This document shows, piece by piece, positions 62,472 to 64,000 of a stretch of 64,000 nucleotides of DNA. The stretch spans positions 124,001-188,000 of the forward strand of contig NZ_LNJZ01000002.1 in assembly GCF_002866065.1 (NCBI RefSeq). Direction: 5' to 3'. The stretch comes from Thiopseudomonas denitrificans. GTDB lineage: Bacteria > Pseudomonadota > Gammaproteobacteria > Pseudomonadales > Pseudomonadaceae. Under the pieces are notes generated by a model that was not told the origin of the DNA, did no database searches, and saw only the letters and a list, made by a program, of their open reading frames with translations. The translations under genes and the position numbers were made by a program. Every line of letters begins with the position of its first letter. The stretch's first letter is position 1.

Positions 62472-63702
62472 TTTTATTTTATTTTTGGTTGTTTTGTGTG
62501 TTGGGATTTTAATGTTTTTTTTGAACAAAGATTTGCTATCTCCCGGGAAATTATTTTTTATCTTTACGTTTCTATTTTATCTTGGGGTCTTTGCTGATGA
62601 TGTTTCTAGTTTAACAATTTTTGCATATTTGTTTTTGATGACCGCTTTAGCGGTGGTAGCGTTTGTGGATTTAAGGGTTCCGCTTAGTGGGCTCTTTAGA
62701 AAGCAAATTGTCCCTGTGGGGAAATATATTGTGCTTTTTTTGTTATTTTTGCCAGCGCTTTTCCTGAAAATTAAAATGGTCGTTGATGAAGGGGGGATTA
62801 TTGCGTATTTAATGTCCCTTGCTTTTAGAGTGATTGAATTTGAGGGGCGTGGCTGGGTCTTGGTTTTGTTTTCTTCGGTTCAGATTGTTTATGTGTATTT
62901 GTGTTATATCTTTATGCTTGATAATCGAAAGAATTTACTTAAGTTTTGTTTCATTTTTCTTTCCACTATCATATTTTTATTTATTGGCATAACTTCAGGG
63001 TCACGCTCTTCTTTGTTGATGCCATTGGTTTCAGTGTTGGTAATGAGGCATTATCTAGTTAAAAGAATAAGTATTATGGCTATTGCTGGTTGTTTAATTT
63101 TGTTTTTGTTTTTTATTGCTTTCTATGGGGCGTTTAGAAATGATTTTGGAGGAAGCGGTTTTTCAGAGTTTAGTTTGTCGAAGCTAAATTTCGCTCATTT
63201 TTATTATGGAACAAATCCTTTAGAAATTTTGGCGAGCAGTGACGTAAATGAACCTTTGTTGGGGGCTACATATGCCACTTTCCTTACAAATTTTTTGCCT
63301 CGAGGTCTTTACCCGGAAAAACCTGATACTGGCGGCTTGGTTTTCACAAAGATTTATACTGGTGATCAGTGGGGAGGTATGTCTAATCTCGCACCAGGGT
63401 CTTTTGTGGAGGGAATTATGAATTTTGGGTTGATTCCCGGGTTTCTTTTTGGTGGGTTTTTAACTATAGTTATAATGATTAGCTCTGTGTGTCTTTTTAG
63501 AAAAAGCATTCTTTATTTCTTCAGTGGAGGTTCTGATTTTTATTTTAAAGGGTTTTTTTTTATAGCTGCGTTTAATTATGTTTTGGTTGCGGCGAGGTTT
63601 AGTTATTCTGAGTTTACAAATGTTTTTTTCTCTTTTATTTTGTTTGTTCTTTTCCCGCTTAGTGTTTCGTATTTCTTTCTTCGATTAAAGGTCCGACTAT
63701 GA
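62455..63702 (+). CDS. wzy: Wzy-like oligosaccharide polymerase (candidate)
   Basis: A roughly 415-residue protein with ten to twelve hydrophobic segments and a larger loop near 240-290, as in Wzy polymerases. Several in-frame starts exist (ATG 62434, ATG 62455, GTG 62464); 62455 is chosen since it lies closest before the hydrophobic N-terminus, with low certainty. Wzy proteins have little sequence conservation, so the call relies on topology and its place after Wzx. Very AT-rich. It overlaps the glycosyltransferase upstream and the next gene (ATGA). Confidence 0.65.
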   Translation: MVFVSDFILFLVVLCVGILMFFLNKDLLSPGKLFFIFTFLFYLGVFADDVSSLTIFAYLFLMTALAVVAFVDLRVPLSGLFRKQIVPVGKYIVLFLLFLPALFLKIKMVVDEGGIIAYLMSLAFRVIEFEGRGWVLVLFSSVQIVYVYLCYIFMLDNRKNLLKFCFIFLSTIIFLFIGITSGSRSSLLMPLVSVLVMRHYLVKRISIMAIAGCLILFLFFIAFYGAFRNDFGGSGFSEFSLSKLNFAHFYYGTNPLEILASSDVNEPLLGATYATFLTNFLPRGLYPEKPDTGGLVFTKIYTGDQWGGMSNLAPGSFVEGIMNFGLIPGFLFGGFLTIVIMISSVCLFRKSILYFFSGGSDFYFKGFFFIAAFNYVLVAARFSYSEFTNVFFSFILFVLFPLSVSYFFLRLKVRL

Positions 63703-64000
63703 TAGTTGTTATTAACGCGTTCTCTGCTAAGGTGGGAGGAGGGAAGACGTATCTTTATAATTTGCTGGAAAATGTTCCGGCAAAGCAAGTTCAGGTATAT
63801 ATCTTCGGTTACGATGATCTCGATCAGTTTCAGACGGCGAGCGTGCGTCGTATTCGAACCCGTTTTCCAGTTTACAATCCGGTACTTAGATTATTTTGGG
63901 AGCGTTTTATTTTGCCTATCTGGCTTTCCAAGTTGCAGGCAGATCTCTTGTTTTGTCCGGGTGGTGTTGTGAATACTCGGCCGCCAGCAGGTTGTCGAGT
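63699..64000 (+). CDS. Glycosyltransferase, 5' part only
   Basis: About 100 codons are visible before the window ends. MIVVINAFSAKVGGGKTYLYNLLEN, then RFPVYNPVLRLFWERFILPIWLSKLQADLLFCPGGVVNTRPP, fit the N-terminal acceptor domain of a GT4-like glycosyltransferase. Start ATG overlaps the Wzy stop. The C-terminal half lies outside the window. Confidence 0.7.
   Translation, partial: MIVVINAFSAKVGGGKTYLYNLLENVPAKQVQVYIFGYDDLDQFQTASVRRIRTRFPVYNPVLRLFWERFILPIWLSKLQADLLFCPGGVVNTRPPAGCR

Overview
The window looks like a chromosomal segment of a gammaproteobacterium close to Pseudomonas (Pseudomonadales). The reasons are the block rpsU-dnaG-rpoD / tsaD / plsY / folB-folK, an RpoD of about 619 residues, a CAU-anticodon tRNA gene near rpoD, DUF3360 and DUF3077 family proteins, and a gene set collinear with the P. 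aeruginosa psl exopolysaccharide operon. No species can be named from the sequence alone.

Layout. 0-5.2 kb: the 3' end of a DUF3127/SSB-like gene, then a minus-strand McrBC-like pair (AAA+ ATPase plus DUF2357/PD-(D/E)XK nuclease), bounded by a truncated IS66 element. 5.4-9.8 kb: an envelope/metal-type module of two PepSY proteins, an OmpR-family two-component system and a ferric-reductase-like flavocytochrome, with a shared repeat motif in the intergenic regions. 9.9-16.2 kb: a small periplasmic protein, then a TetR regulator with a cecR-ybhGFSR-type drug efflux ABC operon. 16.2-18.7 kb: a ~200 bp MITE that supplies the stop codon of a class II Fic protein, and a decayed hicAB toxin-antitoxin locus.

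18.9-34.0 kb: a Psl-like operon (pslA-K order) with overlapping or nearly overlapping genes, and a hexapeptide acetyltransferase inserted between pslJ and pslK. Together these would build a mannose-containing exopolysaccharide: lipid-carrier priming (PslA), GDP-mannose supply (PslB), glycosyltransferases (C, F, H, I), Wzx/Wzy (K, J), export (D, E) and a periplasmic glycosidase (G). An IS3-family remnant follows.

34.6-43.3 kb: an integrated genetic element of about 8.7 kb. It is bounded by a 50-bp direct repeat of the 3' half of a tRNA-Ile2(CAU) gene. It carries a tyrosine integrase, several small HTH and orphan genes, and striking GTCCC...GGGAC palindromes. It shows no primase, capsid or conjugation genes, so it looks like a cryptic satellite-type island. 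The native tRNA terminator now sits on the far side of the island.

43.4-57 kb is conserved housekeeping sequence: a DUF3360 transporter-like protein, rpoD, dnaG, rpsU, an MFS/acyltransferase fusion, tsaD, plsY, folB, folK, an LrgA/LrgB pair and hldE. From 57.1 kb to the end there is a second, markedly AT-rich surface polysaccharide (O-antigen/capsule) cluster. It is preceded by a JUMPstart/ops element and a MarR-like EPS-associated regulator, and contains a nucleotide-sugar dehydrogenase, an epimerase, Wzx, glycosyltransferases and a Wzy-like protein. The last glycosyltransferase is cut by the window edge.
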